Made by a program: the position numbers and the translations under genes. From Lysobacter arenosi (lineage in GTDB: Bacteria > Pseudomonadota > Gammaproteobacteria > Xanthomonadales > Xanthomonadaceae): 64,000 nt of DNA. Positions within the stretch are counted from its first letter, which is position 1. Every line of letters begins with the position of its first letter. Under the pieces are notes generated by a model that saw only the letters and a list, made by a program, of their open reading frames with translations, searched no databases and was not told where the DNA came from. Shown in pieces: positions 53,608-63,599 of this stretch. The stretch covers positions 1 to 64,000 of the forward strand of contig NZ_CP071517.1 of the NCBI RefSeq assembly GCF_016613475.2, written 5' to 3'.

Positions 53608-54309
53608 CTAGCCGCCCAGCTGCGCATCCAGCGTAGCCAACCGCTCCGGCGTACCTACATCGGTCCAGCGATCACGGTGATGTTCACCGCTGATCAGGCC
53701 GTCGGGCATCGCCCGCTTCAGGATCGGTGCAAGCCGGAAGCGCGGCGGTTCCTCAGCGATGCCCGGTTCGGCTGCAACCGCCTCGCGCCAGTTCGCGAGC
53801 AATGCAGGCCGATAAATTCCCAGTCCCGCGTACGTCAGCAGGTTCGAACCATCGGCGCGGACATGGCCGCTGTCGTCGAGCGCGAAGTCGCCGTTGGTGG
53901 CATGGCCGGGGCGGTCGACCATCACCAGGTGGGCGAGGCCTGCCGGTTCGCGCGGCAGGCGGGCGAAGTCGTAGTCGGTCCAGATGTCGCCGTTGACCAG
54001 CAGGAACGGCTCATCACCCAGCAATGGCAGCGCATGCAGCATGCCGCCGCCGGTCTCCAGCGGCGTGGTGCCTTCGTAGGAATAGTGCAGGCGCAAACCC
54101 CAGCGGCTGCCGTCGCCCAGTGCCTGCGGGAACTGGTCCGCCAGCCAGCTGGTATTGATCACCACGTCACGCACGCCCATCGCGGCGAGCTTCTCCAGGT
54201 GCCAGACGATCAGCGGCTTGCCACCGGCGACCAGCAACGGCTTGGGCGTGTGGTTGGTCAACGGGCGCATGCGTTCGCCAAGACCGGCAGCGAATATCAA
54301 CGCCTTCAT
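53608..54309 (-). CDS. murU: N-acetylmuramate alpha-1-phosphate uridylyltransferase
   Basis: Forms UDP-MurNAc from MurNAc-1-phosphate in the peptidoglycan salvage route that bypasses MurA. 233 residues, a nucleotidyltransferase fold: MKALIFAAGLGERMRPLTNHTPKPLL, VVINTSWLADQ, ETGGGMLHALPLLG, LLVNGDIWTDYDF. Overlaps amgK by 4 bases. Only 4 bases separate its stop from the convergent hda stop. Presence of AmgK-MurU predicts that salvage can soften the effect of fosfomycin. Confidence 0.94.
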   Translation of the reverse strand: MKALIFAAGLGERMRPLTNHTPKPLLVAGGKPLIVWHLEKLAAMGVRDVVINTSWLADQFPQALGDGSRWGLRLHYSYEGTTPLETGGGMLHALPLLGDEPFLLVNGDIWTDYDFARLPREPAGLAHLVMVDRPGHATNGDFALDDSGHVRADGSNLLTYAGLGIYRPALLANWREAVAAEPGIAEEPPRFRLAPILKRAMPDGLISGEHHRDRWTDVGTPERLATLDAQLGG

Positions 54310-55328
54310 GCGCGCACTCCCGCCATGGCCGGGCGGATGCGCGAATCGAGCAGGTCACGCAACGGCGACAACTCCGGATAGCGCGGCAGCACTTCGTCGA
54401 GATAGGCGATGAAGCGCGGGGCGTCGTCGATGTAGTGCGACTTGCCATCGCGATGGTGCAGGCGGGCGAAGATGCCCAGGATCTTGAGATGGCGTTGGAT
54501 GCCGAGCCAGTCGGCGTCGCGGCGGAACTGCGCCAGCGGCGGCACCGGCACGCCGGCCGCGAGCGCGCGCGCGTGGTACTGCGCCAGCCATTCGTCGACG
54601 CGTGCCAGCGGCCAGCTCAGGAAGGCATCCTTGAACAGGCTGATGGCGTCATAGGCGACCGGGCCGCTGACGCAATCCTGGAAGTCGAGCACGGCAGGGC
54701 CATCGGGCACCGGCATCAGGTTGCGCGGCATGTAGTCGCGATGGGTCAGCACGCGCGCCTGTGACAAGGCGTTGTCCATCAACTGGCGCTGCACGAGTTG
54801 CAGGCGTTCGGCATCGCCGCAGTCGAGCTCGATGCCCAGGTGCCTGCGCAGGAACCACTCTTCGAACAAGCCGGCATCACGCTGCAGCAACGCCTCGCCG
54901 AACTCGCCCATGCCCGACGGAGGCGCAATCGCCTGCAGCTTCAGCAACTGCGAGATGGCCGCCGCGAAGTGCGCATCGGCGCTGTCATCGTCGATGACCT
55001 TGGCGAGGGTCGGGCCGCCGAGGTCCTCCATCAGCAGGAAGCCCGCCTCGACGTCCTCGACCAGCACCTTCGGTACACGCACGCCGCCGCCTTCGAGCAG
55101 CGTGCGCATGCGCAGCCACGGACGGACGTCCTCGAGGTCCGGCGGCGAATCCATGACGATGCGCGTGCCGGCGGCGGTGCTGGCGCGCCAATAGCTGCGG
55201 AAACCGGCGTCGACGGAGGCGCGTTGCAGCACCAGGTCGGGATCGCCGCTCGCGGCGCGCGCCCAGGCCAGACGCTCGGACTCGCGATCGGGCGCGGCGC
55301 CGTTGGGTGAGTCGGGTACTACGGGCAT
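54306..55328 (-). CDS. amgK: N-acetylmuramate / N-acetylglucosamine kinase
   Basis: Phosphorylates MurNAc (and GlcNAc) at the anomeric position for recycling. 340 residues, with an aminoglycoside-phosphotransferase-like fold. Segments: VPKVLVEDVEAGFLLMEDLGG, Brenner motif VLTHRDYMPRNLM and AVLDFQDCVSGPVAYDAISLF with the metal Asp. The ATG at 55328 follows GGAG at 6 bases; further ATGs upstream lack this. Operon with murU in the same order as in Pseudomonas. Confidence 0.93.
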   Translation of the reverse strand: MPVVPDSPNGAAPDRESERLAWARAASGDPDLVLQRASVDAGFRSYWRASTAAGTRIVMDSPPDLEDVRPWLRMRTLLEGGGVRVPKVLVEDVEAGFLLMEDLGGPTLAKVIDDDSADAHFAAAISQLLKLQAIAPPSGMGEFGEALLQRDAGLFEEWFLRRHLGIELDCGDAERLQLVQRQLMDNALSQARVLTHRDYMPRNLMPVPDGPAVLDFQDCVSGPVAYDAISLFKDAFLSWPLARVDEWLAQYHARALAAGVPVPPLAQFRRDADWLGIQRHLKILGIFARLHHRDGKSHYIDDAPRFIAYLDEVLPRYPELSPLRDLLDSRIRPAMAGVRA

Positions 55329-55414
55329 GCATTCTCCGGGCGGCAGGCGCCGCATGCGCACAGCGTAACGGGCCTGTGCGCGCGGGGGAATGCGGGTGAG
55401 GGCGGGGCGGCGCT

Positions 55415-56395
55415 TCAGGCCGCCACCGCCTCCTTGCCTTCCAGTTCGTCCAGCCACTCGTCATCCGAGCCTTCGGCCACGCCCTCGAACAGGAACGTCG
55501 ACAGGTAGCGCTCGCCGGTATCGGGCAGCACCGCCAGCAGCACCGATCCTTCCGGCGCGCGCTCGGCCACCTTCAGCGCCGCCGCGACGGTGGCGCCGGC
55601 GGAAATGCCGACGAACACGCCTTCCTCCGCGGCCAGGCGCCTGGCGGTGTCGCGCGCCAGTACGTCGTCGACCGGCAGCACCTCGTCGGCGATCGTGCGA
55701 CTGAGCACCTGTGGCAGGAAGTCCGGCGTCCAGCCCTGGATCTTGTGCGGCTGCCAGGTGTCGCCCGACAGCAACGCCGCACCCGCCGGTTCGCTGGCGA
55801 TGATCTTCAGGTCGGGGCGCGCGAGCTTGAGTACTTCGCCGGCGCCGGTAATCGTGCCACCCGTGCCCCAGCCACTGACGAAGTAGTCCAGGCGCTTGCC
55901 GGCGAAGTCGCGCAGGATCTCCGGGCCGGTGGTGCTGCGGTGATAGGCCGGATTGGCTTCGTTCTCGAACTGGCGGGCGAGGAACCAGCCATGCTTCTGT
56001 GCCAGCTCGGCTGCGCGACGCACCATGCCGCTGCCGCGCTCGGCCGCGGGAGTGAGGATGACCTTGGCGCCATACGCGCGCATCAGCTTGCGTCGTTCCA
56101 CCGAGAACGTTTCGGTCATCACCGCCACGAACGGATAGCCGCGCGCCGCCGCCACCAGCGCCAGGGCGATGCCGGTGTTGCCCGAGGTCGCCTCCACGAT
56201 CGTCTGCCCGGGTTTGAGCAGGCCCTTGCGCTCGGCGTCGAGCACGATCGCCAGCGCGAGACGATCCTTCACCGAGCCGCCGGGATTGAACGACTCGACC
56301 TTGGCGTAGAGCGTGACGTGCGCCGGCGCGATGCGGTGGAGGCGGACGATGGGCGTGCTGCCGATGGTGTCGAGGATGCTGTCGTACAGGGCCAT
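55415..56395 (-). CDS. cysK: Cysteine synthase A (O-acetylserine thiol-lyase)
   Basis: PLP enzyme that forms cysteine from O-acetylserine and sulfide. 326 residues. PLP Lys43 in NPGGSVKDRLAL, EATSGNTGIALALVAAARGY, GWGTGGTITGAGEVLK and ISAGATVAAALKVAE are the expected motifs. Longer acidic C-terminus (GVAEGSDDEWLDELEGKE). 44 bases downstream of cysG in the same direction, so co-transcribed. Confidence 0.96.
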   Translation of the reverse strand: MALYDSILDTIGSTPIVRLHRIAPAHVTLYAKVESFNPGGSVKDRLALAIVLDAERKGLLKPGQTIVEATSGNTGIALALVAAARGYPFVAVMTETFSVERRKLMRAYGAKVILTPAAERGSGMVRRAAELAQKHGWFLARQFENEANPAYHRSTTGPEILRDFAGKRLDYFVSGWGTGGTITGAGEVLKLARPDLKIIASEPAGAALLSGDTWQPHKIQGWTPDFLPQVLSRTIADEVLPVDDVLARDTARRLAAEEGVFVGISAGATVAAALKVAERAPEGSVLLAVLPDTGERYLSTFLFEGVAEGSDDEWLDELEGKEAVAA

Positions 56396-56439
56396 GGGTT
56401 TGCTCCAGTGAAATCAGAAGGGATGGCGGGGCGCAGGAG

Positions 56440-57864
56440 TCAGGCCGCCAATGCCAGCGCCGTGTCGCCGAGAGGCGCTTGTCCGAACCAGTGCAGCTTT
56501 CCCGCCAGCGCGGCGACTTCGCCGATGATCAGCAGTGCCGGCGACTGCACTTCGTAGTGCCGTGCCCGCTCGGCCAGGTCGGCCAGCGTGCCTGTCACCA
56601 CGCGCTGCTCCGGCCGCGAGCCGTTCTCGACCAGTGCGAACGGTGTCGACGAAGCGCGGCCGTGCGCGATCAGGCGGTCGCGCAGGCCATCCAGGCCCGC
56701 CACGCCCATGTAGACCGCCAACGTCTGGCGTTCCAGCGCGAGCGATTGCCAGTCGAGCGTGTCGAGCGATTCCTTGCAGTGCGCGGTGACCAGTCGCACC
56801 GACTGCGCATGCTCGCGGTGGGTCAGCGGCACACCGGCATAGGCCGCGCATGCCAGCGCCGCGGTGATGCCAGGCACGACTTCGAAGTCGATGCCGTCGG
56901 CTTGCAGCACTTCGAGTTCTTCGCCTCCGCGCCCGAACACGAAGGGATCACCGCCCTTGAGCCGCACGACGCGCTTGCCGGCGCGCGCATGCTCCAGCAT
57001 CAGCGCATGGATCTGCTGCTGGGTGGTGTGGTGGTTGCCGGCCTGCTTGCCCACTTCGATCCGCTGCGCATCGCGGCGCACCAATTGCAGGACCTCCTTG
57101 CTGACCAGGCGGTCGTGCAGGATCACGTCGGCCTCGTTGAGCACGCGCAGTGCGCGCAGCGTCAGCAGTCCCGGATCGCCGGGGCCTGCGCCGACCAGTG
57201 CGACCGATCCGCGTGAACCAGGTTCATTGCTTTCGCTCAACGCCGCGCTGAACTCGCGTTCGGCCGCCAACTTGCGCCGCTGACGCAGCAGGCCCGGCAG
57301 CGGGCCGGCCAGCAGGCGTTCGAAGAATCGTCGGCGCTGGCCCAGTTGCGGGAACCGTGCGCGGATGCGTGAGCGCTCGCGGCCGAGAAGCTCGGCCAAC
57401 TCACCGACGGATTCGTCGAGTTCCGATTCCAGCTTCTCGCGCAGGTGGCGGGCGAGCATCGGCGCGCCGCCGCCGCTGGAAATGGCCACCTGCAGCGGGC
57501 CACGTTCGATCCGCGCCGGGATCTGCACGCTGGACGCATCGGCATCGTCGACCACGTTCACCCAGATGCGCCTGGCATTGCCGGCCTCGGCGACAGCGCG
57601 GTTGACGGCGTCGTCGTCGGTCGCCGCGATGGCCAGCCAGGCGCCATCGAGCCAGTACGCCTGGAAGGGGCCGGCAAGGTGCTCGATCCGGCCCTCGGCG
57701 ACATGGCGGGCGAGGGCGTCGTTCAGGGTGGGGGCGCCGAGACGGACCCGCCCACCGGCCTCGAGCAGGGCCTCGGCCTTGCGCTGGGCCACCGTACCGC
57801 CGCCGACCACCAGCACATCACGGCCGCGCAGGTCGGCAAATACGGGAAACAGTGGACTGGCCAT
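56440..57864 (-). CDS. cysG: Siroheme synthase (multifunctional CysG)
   Basis: Makes siroheme, the cofactor of sulfite reductase, from uroporphyrinogen III. 474 residues: N-terminal precorrin-2 dehydrogenase/ferrochelatase ([47 protein letters not shown]) and C-terminal SUMT (about 215-474: [61 protein letters not shown]). The ATG at 57864 is used since [14 protein letters not shown] is the family N-terminus. Divergent from cysB. Confidence 0.96.
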   Translation of the reverse strand: MASPLFPVFADLRGRDVLVVGGGTVAQRKAEALLEAGGRVRLGAPTLNDALARHVAEGRIEHLAGPFQAYWLDGAWLAIAATDDDAVNRAVAEAGNARRIWVNVVDDADASSVQIPARIERGPLQVAISSGGGAPMLARHLREKLESELDESVGELAELLGRERSRIRARFPQLGQRRRFFERLLAGPLPGLLRQRRKLAAEREFSAALSESNEPGSRGSVALVGAGPGDPGLLTLRALRVLNEADVILHDRLVSKEVLQLVRRDAQRIEVGKQAGNHHTTQQQIHALMLEHARAGKRVVRLKGGDPFVFGRGGEELEVLQADGIDFEVVPGITAALACAAYAGVPLTHREHAQSVRLVTAHCKESLDTLDWQSLALERQTLAVYMGVAGLDGLRDRLIAHGRASSTPFALVENGSRPEQRVVTGTLADLAERARHYEVQSPALLIIGEVAALAGKLHWFGQAPLGDTALALAA

Positions 57865-57924
57865 GGTGTCGAATGCGGGACGGGGCGGCGATACCGTGAA
57901 CCTACCCACGCCCCCGCGGTGGCG

Positions 57925-57965
57925 GAAATGACGCCGTCCTCTGGCGGTATGTCATTTCGGAATGA
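57925..57965. promoter_or_regulatory. Repeated half-sites in the cysG-cysB gap (possible CysB operator)
   Basis: GAAATGAC (57925-57932) is repeated inverted as GTCATTTC (57951-57958), which itself overlaps a palindrome TCATT-TCGG-AATGA (57952-57965). LysR proteins bind such interrupted dyads. The location between cysG and cysB fits a CysB site. Binding is inferred only. Confidence 0.45.
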
Positions 57966-58035
57966 TGGCCGCGGTGCTGGACAGCGGGTCCGCGCCGCGG
58001 TAGTTTCTTTCCATCCCTTTATTCGCATCGAGCGA

Positions 58036-58041
58036 TATATA
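58036..58041 (+). promoter_or_regulatory. Candidate -10 element of cysB
   Basis: TATATA within GATATATAG, an unusually AT-rich step here, ending 11 bases before the cysB ATG. It predicts a very short leader of about 5 bases. Confidence 0.4.
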
Positions 58042-58052
58042 GCCGCTCCGCC

Positions 58053-59036
58053 ATGACCCTCACCCAGCTGCGCTACCTCGTTGCCATCGCCGACTCCGGG
58101 CTCAACATCACCCTGGCGGCCGAGCGCGTGCATGCGACCCAGCCGGGCCTGTCCAAGCAGCTCAAGCAACTGGAGGACGAGCTCGGATTCCAGCTGTTCA
58201 CGCGCAAGGGCCGCAGCCTGGAAGCGATCGCTCCGGCCGGCGAGCGCGTGCTGATGCACGCCCGTCGCATCCTCGAGGAAGCCAGCAACATTCGCGCCTA
58301 CGCCGCCAACGAGCGCGGCCAGCACAGCGGCCGCCTGGTCCTCGCCACCACGCACACCCAGGCGCGCTTCGTGCTGCCGGAAGTGATTGCGTCGGTGAAG
58401 CGCGAGTTTCCGCAGGTCAGCGTGCACCTGCAGGCGGCCGCCGATGGCGAAGTGCTCGAGCAGCTTGCGCGTGGCGAAGCCGACCTGGCCGTCATCAGCA
58501 CCGCCGGCAGCGAACCCGAAGGTGGCGTAGCGGTGCCGTTGTTCCGCTGGCGCCGCGTCGTGCTGGTGCCGTTGACGCATCCGCTGGCGAAACTGGATCG
58601 CGCGCCGACGCTGGCAGAACTGGCCGCGCATCCGTTGATCAGCTACGAATCTTCGACCAAGCCCGAATCCTCGCTGCATCGCACCTTCGCCGCCGCCGGA
58701 CTCGAGCCGCAGCTGGCGATGACCGCGCGCGATGCCGACCTGATCAAGACCTACGTGCGTGCCGGCCTCGGCGTTGGCGTGCTGGCGGAGATGGCGGTGG
58801 GCGTGCGCGACACCGACCTGAAGGCGTTGCCGGCGCCGGACGCATTGCCCGAATGCATCACCTGGGCCGTGATCCCCCGTGCGCGGGTGCTGCGTGAGTA
58901 CGCATTGGCGCTGATGCACGGCATTGCGCCGCAACTGGACCGTCGCGACCTGCGGCGTGTGCTGGAAGGCAACCTGGAACCAAGCTGGCCGCAGGCGCCG
59001 GCATGGCGCGAGCTGAGTCAGCCGATCACGACCTGA
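58053..59036 (+). CDS. cysB: LysR-type regulator CysB
   Basis: Controls sulfate assimilation genes and in relatives responds to N-acetylserine/O-acetylserine. 327 residues. N-terminal HTH: TLTQLRYLVAIADSGLNITLAAERVHATQPGLSKQLKQLEDELGFQLFTR is the CysB type rather than a general LysR. C-terminal effector domain includes TTHTQARFVLP, ISTAGSE and LIKTYVRAGLGVGVLAEMAV. The setting between cysG-cysK and cysHIJ-cysD supports the assignment. No ribosome site is visible. Confidence 0.95.
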   Translation: MTLTQLRYLVAIADSGLNITLAAERVHATQPGLSKQLKQLEDELGFQLFTRKGRSLEAIAPAGERVLMHARRILEEASNIRAYAANERGQHSGRLVLATTHTQARFVLPEVIASVKREFPQVSVHLQAAADGEVLEQLARGEADLAVISTAGSEPEGGVAVPLFRWRRVVLVPLTHPLAKLDRAPTLAELAAHPLISYESSTKPESSLHRTFAAAGLEPQLAMTARDADLIKTYVRAGLGVGVLAEMAVGVRDTDLKALPAPDALPECITWAVIPRARVLREYALALMHGIAPQLDRRDLRRVLEGNLEPSWPQAPAWRELSQPITT

Positions 59037-59044
59037 TCGCCGCC

Positions 59045-59070
59045 GTTATCCCGGCGAGCGCCGGGATCCA
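59045..59070. repeat. REP-like intergenic palindrome
   Basis: Arms TCCCGGCG and CGCCGGGA around AG, with ATCCA after it. Same family as 19226-19253. Sits between the convergent cysB and cysH. Confidence 0.65.
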
Positions 59071-59088
59071 TCCTGACGTTGCAGCTGC

Positions 59089-59829
59089 TCAAGCCGCATT
59101 CGACTCGCTGTCGAAATGCAGCCCGCACTCACGCTTCAGGCCGAAAAAACGCGTGTCCTCCTCATTCATTCCGGCCTCCAGCGGTCGCGTGGTGTGGATG
59201 TCGCCGATCGACACGTAACCCTGGTGCCAGAGCGGGTGGTAGGGCAGGTCGTGCTGCTGCAGGTACTGCCAGACTTCGCGATCGCCCCAGTCGGCGATCG
59301 GATGCAGCTTCCAGCGGCCGTCACGCAGTTCGAGGAAGTCGATGTTGGCGCGCGTACGCGCCTGGCTGCGGCGCAGTCCGGCGATCCAGGTGCGCACGCC
59401 CAGCTCATTGAGCGCGCGCTGCATCGGCTCGACCTTGCGCATGCGGTTGTAGCGTTCGATGCCGTCCAGTCCGCCTTCCCACAACTTGCCCAGACGCGCC
59501 TCCATCCAGGCGATGCCGATCTGCGGCCGATAGACCTTCAAGTTCAGGCCAAGGCGCTCGCTGAGCTGGTCGACGAAGCGGTAGGTCTCCGGGAACAGGT
59601 AGCCGGTGTCGATCAGGATCACCGGCATGTCCGGTTGCTGCTGCGTGGCAAGGTGCAGCGATACGGCTGCCTGCGCGCCGAAGCTCGACGACAGCGCGTG
59701 CGTTCCGGCCGTGTTCTCCAGCGCCCACGCAACGCGATCGGGTGCGCTGAGCTGGCCCAGCCAGTGGTTGAGTTCCGCCAGCGCCTGCGGCGATTCGGCG
59801 GCGGTAATCGGATCGGGAGGCGTGCTCAT
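59089..59829 (-). CDS. cysH: Phosphoadenylyl-sulfate (PAPS) reductase
   Basis: Thioredoxin-dependent reduction of PAPS to sulfite. 246 residues. Motifs: [16 protein letters not shown] (PP-loop), [29 protein letters not shown] and the C-terminal catalytic Cys in [10 protein letters not shown]. It is the only Cys in the protein, so the iron-sulfur cluster of APS reductases is absent and PAPS is the expected substrate. Overlaps cysI by 4 bases. Confidence 0.95.
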   Translation of the reverse strand: MSTPPDPITAAESPQALAELNHWLGQLSAPDRVAWALENTAGTHALSSSFGAQAAVSLHLATQQQPDMPVILIDTGYLFPETYRFVDQLSERLGLNLKVYRPQIGIAWMEARLGKLWEGGLDGIERYNRMRKVEPMQRALNELGVRTWIAGLRRSQARTRANIDFLELRDGRWKLHPIADWGDREVWQYLQQHDLPYHPLWHQGYVSIGDIHTTRPLEAGMNEEDTRFFGLKRECGLHFDSESNAA

Positions 59830-61544
59830 GCAGCGTTCTCACTACGCAGATGCAACGAAATCGGGGGCCTGGGTGGTGCAATCACGGCCGTGCGGACGAG
59901 GAAGTCACCGAAGCCTTCGTCGGTGAGTCGCTCGCCGGCATAGCGCGCAAACAGGGGATCGAGCTCGGCGAGGATCTGTGCCTCGGCGATGTTTTCGCGG
60001 TACAGGGTGTTCAGACGCTGGCCGCGATGATCGGCGCCAAGCATCAGGTTGTAGCGACCCGGTGCCTTGCCGACCAGCGCGATCTCGCCCAGGTACGGAC
60101 GCGAGCAGCCGTTGGGGCAGCCACTGATGCGCAGATGGATCGGCGCGTCGTGCAGGCCGTGGCCGTCCAGCAGTGCCTGCACTTTCCCGGTCAGTTCCGG
60201 CAGATAGCGCTCGGCCTCGGCCATGGCCAGGCCGCAGGTCGGCAGCGCGACGCAGGCCAGCGCATTTCGCTGCAACGGGCTCGCGGTGCGGTAACCGTCC
60301 AGCCCGTACTGCGTTGCCAGCGCGTCGATGCGCGTGCGCAGGTCGGCGGGAACGCCGGCGATCACCAGGTTCTGGTTCGGCGTGAGGCGGAACTCCGCCG
60401 CATTGGCCGCCTCGTCCAGCACGCGCGCGATCTCGCGCAGGCCACTGAGGTGGAGGATGCCTTCGTGGTCCCAGATGCGCCCGGCCACGGTCCGCAGCGT
60501 CAGGTGCGCAAGGCCCTCATCGCCTTCGATCCAGCCGAAGCGATCGCCGTTGTGGACGAACGAGAACGCGCGTGCCGGCAGCAGGCTGAACCCGGCGCGT
60601 CGTTCGACCTCGGCCTTGAACCAGTCCAGGCCATGGTCATCGATGGTGTACTTCAGGCGCGCGCGCTTGCGCACGTTGCGATTGCCGAAGTCGCGCTGCG
60701 CTGTGACCACGGCCTCGCCGACGGCGATGACCTGGTCGGGCGAGACGAAGCCGATCACATCGCCCAGGCGCGGATACGTCTCCGGGTCGCCGTGCGTCGC
60801 TCCCATGCCACCGCCGACGCTGACGTTGTAGCCGGCGAGGGCGCCGTCATCGTCGAGGATGGCGATGAAGCCCAGGTCCTGCGCGAACACGTCGACGTCG
60901 TTGTAGGGCGGGATCGCGAAACCGATCTTGAACTTGCGCGGCAGGTAGGTCGGGCCATAGACCGGCTCGTCCTCGCTGCCGCTGCCCGCCACGCGTTCCT
61001 CGTCCAGCCAGATCTCGTAGTAGGCGCGGGTGTTCGGCAGCAGGTGTTCGGACAATGCCGCCGCCTGTGCATGCACCGCCGCATGCGCCTGCGACAGCAA
61101 CGGATTGGCGGCAACGGCGACGTTGCGGTTGACGTCGCCGCAAGCGGCGAGGGTGTCGATCAGCGCGGCGCTGATCGCCTGCATGGTCGGCTTCAGCTCG
61201 GTCTTGATCACGCCGTGGAACTGGAATGCCTGGCGCGTGGTGATGCGCAGGCCGCGTTCGGCGAAGCGCGTGGCGACCGTGTCGAGCTTGAGCCACTGCG
61301 CCGGCGTGACAACGCCACCGGGCGTGCGCGTGCGGATCATGAAGCTGTAGGCCGGCTCGAGCTTGGCGACGCGGCGCTCCTCGCGGATGTCGCGATCGTC
61401 CTGCTGGTAGCTGCCGTGGTACTTGATCAGCGTCTGGTCGTCGTCGGCGAGCGCGCCGGTGACCGGATTGGCGAGCGACGCCAGCAGCGTCCCGCGCAGG
61501 CGGGCGCTTTCGTGCTTGATGTCCTCGACCGAGTGGTTGCTCAT
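59826..61544 (-). CDS. cysI: Sulfite reductase (NADPH) hemoprotein beta subunit
   Basis: Six-electron reduction of sulfite to sulfide at siroheme and a 4Fe-4S cluster. 572 residues. N-terminal [19 protein letters not shown] and [15 protein letters not shown], substrate arginines in [15 protein letters not shown], and cluster ligands in [18 protein letters not shown] and [21 protein letters not shown]. 12 bases after cysJ, 4-base overlap with cysH, so the order is cysJ-cysI-cysH. Confidence 0.97.
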   Translation of the reverse strand: MSNHSVEDIKHESARLRGTLLASLANPVTGALADDDQTLIKYHGSYQQDDRDIREERRVAKLEPAYSFMIRTRTPGGVVTPAQWLKLDTVATRFAERGLRITTRQAFQFHGVIKTELKPTMQAISAALIDTLAACGDVNRNVAVAANPLLSQAHAAVHAQAAALSEHLLPNTRAYYEIWLDEERVAGSGSEDEPVYGPTYLPRKFKIGFAIPPYNDVDVFAQDLGFIAILDDDGALAGYNVSVGGGMGATHGDPETYPRLGDVIGFVSPDQVIAVGEAVVTAQRDFGNRNVRKRARLKYTIDDHGLDWFKAEVERRAGFSLLPARAFSFVHNGDRFGWIEGDEGLAHLTLRTVAGRIWDHEGILHLSGLREIARVLDEAANAAEFRLTPNQNLVIAGVPADLRTRIDALATQYGLDGYRTASPLQRNALACVALPTCGLAMAEAERYLPELTGKVQALLDGHGLHDAPIHLRISGCPNGCSRPYLGEIALVGKAPGRYNLMLGADHRGQRLNTLYRENIAEAQILAELDPLFARYAGERLTDEGFGDFLVRTAVIAPPRPPISLHLRSENAA

Positions 61545-61556
61545 CGGTTCATGCCT

Positions 61557-63401
61557 TCAGTACACATCCCGTGCGTAGCGGCCCTGCTGCTGCAGGTCGT
61601 TGAGGTAGTCGTTGGCGTCGTCCGCGGACTTGCCGCCGTGTTCGGCGATGGCTTCGAGCAGTGCGGCGTGCACATCACGGGCCATGCGCGTGGCATCGCC
61701 GCAGACGTAGACGTGCGCACCGGCCTCGAGCCAGGCGAACAGTTCGCGGCCGTGCTCGCGCAGGCGGTGCTGGACGTAGACCTTGCGTTCCTGGTCGCGC
61801 GAGAAGGCCAGGTCGAGGCGGTGCAGACGACCGTCCTTGAGTGCCTGCTGCCACTCGACCTGGTAGAGGAAATCGGTGCGGAAGTGCGGGTTGCCGAACA
61901 GCAGCCAGTTTCGGCCCGGCGCGTCGATCGCCGCGCGTTCCTGCAGGAAGCCGCGGAACGGCGCGACGCCGGTGCCGGGGCCGATCATGATGACGTCGCG
62001 CGACGCGTCGGCAGGAAGGCGGAAGCGCTCGTTGTGCTCGATGAACACCGGCAGCCGCGCGCCCTCGGCGCTGGCGGCAAGCTGGTGCGATGCCGCGCCC
62101 CAGCGCGTGCCGTGGCCGTTGTCGTACTCGACATGGGCGACGGTGAGGTGGACCTCGTCGCCAACCTGCTTCTGGCTGGACGCAATCGAGTACAGGCGCG
62201 GCGTCAGCGGACGCAACGCCGCAACCAGTTCTTCGCCAGTCCAGTCGGCGCGGTACTGCGTCAGCAGGTCGATCACCTGCTGCTCGGCAAGCAGGCGGCT
62301 CAGCTGCACCTGCTGGCCCGGCGCCAGCAGGCCATTGAGTTCGTCATTGCGCGCCTGCGCGGCGAGCGTGGCAACAAACGGACGCGCCAGCTGGGTCAGT
62401 TCGCGCTTGTCGGTCAGCCAGGTCCGCAGCGGCAACTGCTGGCCGCCGGCGCTGACCTGATCGTTGCCGTCGAGTTGCAGCGTGGCCAGCACCGCATCGA
62501 CCAGCGCAGGCGGGTTCGACGGCCACAGTCCGACCGCATCGCCGGGCTCGTAGTGCAGGCCCGAACCTTCCAGCGACAGCTCGATGTGGCGCACGTCCTT
62601 GTCGGGGCCGGGACGACCGACGCTGCTGGCGCGCGTGACCAGGCGCTGGTTGAGCAGAAGTTCGGCCGCAAAAGGGGCGTCGCGGCCATGCGCCGGAGTT
62701 GCCGGCAGCGGTCGCAGCGGCGTCACTGTCGCCAGTGGCGCGGTCGGCTTCAGCGCTTCCTTGGCCTTGGCCAGCGCCTGCGCCAGCCACGGGGTGGCGA
62801 TCGTCTCGATGTCGAGGTCGGCATCGCCGCGCGGCAGCAGGCGGGTCGCGCCGAGTTCGGCCAGGCGCTCGTCGAGCTTCTGCCCGATGGCGCAGAACTG
62901 CGGGTAGCTGGAGTCGCCGAGGGCGAGCACGGCATAGCGCAGCTGCTTGAGCTGCGGTGCGCGCTTGCCGGCAATGAACTCGACCAGCGCACGGGCATCG
63001 TCCGGCGGATCGCCGTCGCCCTGGGTGCTGATGACCAGGTAGAGGTTGCGTTCGTCCTTCAGTTCGCGGGTCGGGTAGGCGTCCGCGCGCAGCAGGCGGA
63101 CGGCCAGTCCGGCGGCCTCGGACTGGCGGGCGAGCTGCTCGGCCAGGCGCTTGGCGTTGCCGGTCTGGCTGCCGTAGACGATGGTCAGGCGCCCCGCCGC
63201 CTGGGCCTCGGCGACCGGGTGGGCAGTCGCGGCCGCCGTCCCGGCGGAGCGACTGGCCAGCCCAGCGGCGTAGCCCGACAGCCACCACAGGCCGCTCGCA
63301 TCGAGACCGTCGGTGACGCGCGCGAGCGCCGCCAGCCGATCCTCGGGAAGGGGAGAACCGAGGGAGCTGCTGGCAAGCGGGCTTGAAGGTGAAGCCGACA
63401 T
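61557..63401 (-). CDS. cysJ: Sulfite reductase (NADPH) flavoprotein alpha subunit
   Basis: Passes electrons from NADPH through FAD and FMN to CysI. 614 residues. Flavodoxin domain near residue 70 (TIVYGSQTGNAKRLAEQLAR, VISTQGDGDPPDDA), FAD part (RLYSIASSQKQVGDEVHLTV), NADPH part (MIGPGTGVAPFRGFLQERAA, VYVCGDATRMARDVHAAL) and the C-terminal aromatic RYARDVY. ATG at 63401 preferred over an in-frame GTG 6 bases upstream. Divergent from cysD. Confidence 0.97.
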   Translation of the reverse strand: MSASPSSPLASSSLGSPLPEDRLAALARVTDGLDASGLWWLSGYAAGLASRSAGTAAATAHPVAEAQAAGRLTIVYGSQTGNAKRLAEQLARQSEAAGLAVRLLRADAYPTRELKDERNLYLVISTQGDGDPPDDARALVEFIAGKRAPQLKQLRYAVLALGDSSYPQFCAIGQKLDERLAELGATRLLPRGDADLDIETIATPWLAQALAKAKEALKPTAPLATVTPLRPLPATPAHGRDAPFAAELLLNQRLVTRASSVGRPGPDKDVRHIELSLEGSGLHYEPGDAVGLWPSNPPALVDAVLATLQLDGNDQVSAGGQQLPLRTWLTDKRELTQLARPFVATLAAQARNDELNGLLAPGQQVQLSRLLAEQQVIDLLTQYRADWTGEELVAALRPLTPRLYSIASSQKQVGDEVHLTVAHVEYDNGHGTRWGAASHQLAASAEGARLPVFIEHNERFRLPADASRDVIMIGPGTGVAPFRGFLQERAAIDAPGRNWLLFGNPHFRTDFLYQVEWQQALKDGRLHRLDLAFSRDQERKVYVQHRLREHGRELFAWLEAGAHVYVCGDATRMARDVHAALLEAIAEHGGKSADDANDYLNDLQQQGRYARDVY

Positions 63402-63522
63402 CGGCACGTGACTGGGCGGCGGGGACCATTGCAGGCTAGGCCCCGCCGTCGTCCATATGAAAGGACGTTGGGTAATGCGCTCATGCCGGGGGCTTATTTC
63501 CGGGGCGGGCCTCCGCCGCTCC

Positions 63523-63528
63523 TACAAT
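63523..63528 (+). promoter_or_regulatory. Candidate -10 element of cysD
   Basis: TACAAT in the 198-base gap between cysJ and cysD, about 72 bases before the cysD ATG. The -35 region has no good match, as expected for a promoter needing an activator such as CysB. Confidence 0.4.
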
Positions 63529-63599
63529 GTGGTCAGATAGCCGCGACCGTCGATAGCCGGTAGCTCCCGGCCCTGACGCCCGCCACCAACTTGCTGACG

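Noticed and set aside
59850..63386. A 1178-codon open frame on the plus strand opposite cysI and cysJ
   Set aside because: Composition is that of an antisense shadow; cysI and cysJ on the other strand have all catalytic motifs.
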